Part shown: positions 62,546-64,000 of the stretch, one piece after another
Layout: each line of letters opens with the position of its first letter
How positions within the stretch are numbered: position 1 is the stretch's first letter
NCBI RefSeq assembly: GCF_014650895.1
Contig: NZ_BMVV01000004.1
Span: forward strand, 248,001 to 312,000
From: Streptomyces omiyaensis
GTDB taxonomy: Bacteria > Actinomycetota > Actinomycetes > Streptomycetales > Streptomycetaceae
Reading direction: 5' to 3'
DNA length: 64,000 nt
Notes under the pieces: generated by a model
What the model was told of the DNA's origin: nothing
Seen by the model: only the letters and a program-made list of their open reading frames with translations
Database searches by the model: none
Program-made: the position numbers and the translations under genes

Positions 62546-63062
62546 CCGCACCGTGGCCAACCGGACGGCGCTCGCCCTGACCGGTCTCGCTCTCCTGGCC
62601 TCGGGAGCCGCCGCCACCCGGTGGGGCGAGGAGAGGATCCTCACAGCTGCCCTGCGCCACCTGGAGCCCACGGATCACCGCCTGCTCCTCGCCGCGAGCA
62701 GTGCCGCCCTCGCCGCCTCACTGGTCCTGCTCACCGCACAGATCCGGCGCCCGGGCCGGCGCCGCCTGAACCTTCCCGCCCCTGGCTGCCAACTCGACAG
62801 CCGCGCCGTCCGCCACGCCGTCCGGACCGGCTGCGCCGCCGTCCCGGGGGTCGTGCGGGCCCGCTGCAGCCTCACCGGCCGCCGGGGCACGATGCGCCTG
62901 GCCATCACCCTGACCGTGAACGGCACAGCACACCCCGGCGAGGTCTTGACCGCAGTGGCCGACGGTGTCCTGCCGCAGATCACCCCCCTGCTCACACCTC
63001 GTCGACTCCACACGCGTATCCGTCTGCGGGTCCAACGCCCCCGGCCGCACCGAACCCAGTGA
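62538..63062 (+). CDS. amaP: AmaP-like membrane anchor of Asp23 complex
   Basis: The 174-residue protein has two N-terminal hydrophobic helices (about 9-27 and 45-67) and a soluble C-terminal part with AVRHAVRTGCAAVPGVVRAR and MRLAITLTVNGTAHPGEVLT that resembles an Asp23-type fold. This is the layout of alkaline shock response membrane anchor proteins. It is the last gene of the operon, with a strong hairpin 10 bases after its stop. Confidence 0.78.
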   Translation: MRSRTVANRTALALTGLALLASGAAATRWGEERILTAALRHLEPTDHRLLLAASSAALAASLVLLTAQIRRPGRRRLNLPAPGCQLDSRAVRHAVRTGCAAVPGVVRARCSLTGRRGTMRLAITLTVNGTAHPGEVLTAVADGVLPQITPLLTPRRLHTRIRLRVQRPRPHRTQ

Positions 63063-63072
63063 GACGCGGCCG

Positions 63073-63123
63073 GCGGAGCCGTTCCCACGGTGACGGGCAG
63101 CCCCTGCGTGGGAACGGCTCCGC
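63073..63123 (+). terminator. hairpin ending the Asp23 operon
   Basis: A perfect 17-bp stem (63073-63089 with 63107-63123) with a 17-base loop follows the amaP stop. Confidence 0.8.
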
Positions 63124-63350
63124 TGCCACGGCCCCGCCTGCGCGGGCATGTGCCCCAAAGGGGCGATTATCGCTGTTACGCGCGGAGCAGCGGCATGCCC
63201 GACGCGCGGCTGTGGCCGCTCCCTCTTCTCGCGGCCACAGCCCTCAAATCGCCACCACAGGCCGGTGAGTACTGCCGACCCTCGTGCACCAGCTGACCGG
63301 GTCCGCGGCAGGAAACCTGGCCGCACCCATCACCAAGGCTGCTTGCCGCG

Positions 63351-63546
63351 GTGATCAGGCTGTGCCCTCACGGCGCGATGCCCGCCCTGCTCCACCCTGT
63401 TCCGGTCGGCGTACGACAGTGGCGGGTCGTCGAGGGGCGGATGGCGCTCCCGCCCGGCGACCGCCACCGCTACGTCACGCGGTCCACCGGATCCCCCCGC
63501 CACCGGGCTGCCGGACGGCATGGTCGAGGCCCTCGCCGACCTATAA
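63351..63546 (+). pseudogene. small frameshifted gene with a poly-C slip site
   Basis: From GTG 63351 the frame reads VIRLCPHGAMPALLHPVPVG and continues through PPGDRHRYVTRSTGS up to a run of six C at 63493-63498. Removing one C would continue the protein as PATGLPDGMVEALADL and stop at TAA 63544-63546, giving a coherent 64-residue product. As given, the frame runs on out of phase to 63617. I do not recognise the family. A sequencing error, a real frameshift or phase variation are all possible. Confidence 0.45.
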
Positions 63547-63859
63547 ACGCTGCAACACGGAGCGGACCTGAAAGCCCACTGCCTCCCGCATGCCCATGGG
63601 GTCGGGCCGACGGGTGACCCGGCTGTGCAGGAACCCTGTCGGCGTTCGCGAGTAAGGGATGCCGGCATGCGGGGCCGGCCTGCCGGAGAACGCGCCCCAT
63701 GAAGAAGCGCGTTGGCCGACGTTCCGCCTCCAAGTCTGGGGCACGACTTCGGTCCCCCGGCACGCAGCCGCCGGCCAACACTCGACCGCCCTGATGCAAC
63801 CCTTTGCGCGACCGGAGCGGGCTGCCGAGACAGGGCCAGCTGGCAGGTCTCCCAAGCAT
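63547..63859. other. 313-base gap, nothing recognised
   Basis: Short overlapping frames on the minus strand here have no motif and look like chance frames. No hairpin, repeat or promoter stands out. Confidence 0.4.
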
Positions 63860-64000
63860 TCAGGGGGTGAGGGCGCGTACGGTCAGTCCGAGTCCGACCA
63901 CGACGACCAGGGCGGAAGTGCCCACCGGTCCGATGCGCGCGGCGGCACCGACGAGCCGGCGCAGCCGGGGCTGATCACCAGCCTGCTTGATGCGGTGTTT
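63860..64000 (-). CDS. membrane protein C-terminus, cut by window edge
   Basis: The minus strand is open from the window edge to TGA at 63860-63862, giving the last 46 residues of a protein: a basic segment (KHRIKQAGDQPRLRRLVGAA) and a final hydrophobic stretch (IGPVGTSALVVVGLGLTVRA). This looks like the last transmembrane helix of a transporter, possibly of the CadD/LysE-like type, but too little is present to assign a family. Confidence 0.55.
   Translation of the reverse strand, partial: KHRIKQAGDQPRLRRLVGAAARIGPVGTSALVVVVGLGLTVRALTP

Overview
The window is very high-GC DNA (I judge above 70%) with strong GC bias at third codon positions. Start codons are often GTG or TTG, and several transcripts look leaderless. 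Gene content (ethylmalonyl-CoA pathway, F420-dependent oxidoreductase, PucR, GntR and TetR regulators, an Rv2578c-type radical SAM protein) points to a Streptomyces or close relative, probably chromosomal. Long antisense open frames are common here. I kept only frames with family signatures, sensible ribosome sites and consistent neighbours.

Layout. 1-5.5 kb: a truncated DUF5107 protein, a small DUF6204 protein, a GNAT/PASTA-like/LapA cluster, then a GntR/UTRA regulator and adenosine deaminase that carry the same palindromic operator, then a GntR/FCD regulator and two tandem pentamer arrays. 5.6-10.8 kb: a leftward operon of four peptidases (M55 D-aminopeptidase, M20, S9, LD-carboxypeptidase) that reads as peptidoglycan-peptide or D-amino-acid peptide salvage. 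10.9-20.4 kb: an uncharacterised protein, an MFS exporter with three carboxypeptidase-regulatory-like domains, an SRPBCC protein, an Rv2578c-type radical SAM gene behind an SOS box, a secreted S33 peptidase, an MFS exporter behind a predicted leader-peptide attenuator, and a HEAT-repeat protein.

20.7-31.7 kb: the metabolic core of the window. A duplicated 3-hydroxyacyl-CoA dehydrogenase, a TetR regulator, crotonyl-CoA carboxylase/reductase, ethylmalonyl-CoA mutase, a malyl-CoA-lyase-like protein, a mesaconyl-CoA-hydratase-like protein and an acyl-CoA dehydrogenase form an ethylmalonyl-CoA pathway cluster (acetyl-CoA assimilation and extender-unit supply). psd and pssA for phosphatidylethanolamine synthesis follow. 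31.7-45.7 kb: a double GNAT, a winged-helix protein, a complete five-gene Liv-type ABC operon divergent from a PucR regulator, a membrane protein, glycerate kinase, a BCCT transporter, a Nudix hydrolase, an orphan VapB-like protein and a sirtuin. 45.7-57.1 kb: alkylation repair (Ogt and an Ada-AlkA fusion), a YciO-type protein, an FAD oxidoreductase, an inositol-monophosphatase-like enzyme, a lipoate-ligase-like protein with permuted domain order, a trypsin-like protease, tRNA-Leu(GAG), and dihydropyrimidinase with an F420-type oxidoreductase.

57.1-64 kb: a sparser stress region holding a STAS protein, a membrane-tailed HTH protein, and an Asp23/Gls24 envelope-stress locus. In that locus an ECF sigma gene is followed by an Asp23 protein with an anti-sigma-like zinc motif, and faces an Asp23-DUF2273-Asp23/DUF6286-AmaP operon. 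Both divergent promoters carry the identical spaced motif GTAAC-N16-GTGTC, so I predict an autoregulated sigma/anti-sigma circuit controlling an Asp23 membrane complex. This is the system in the window most worth testing.
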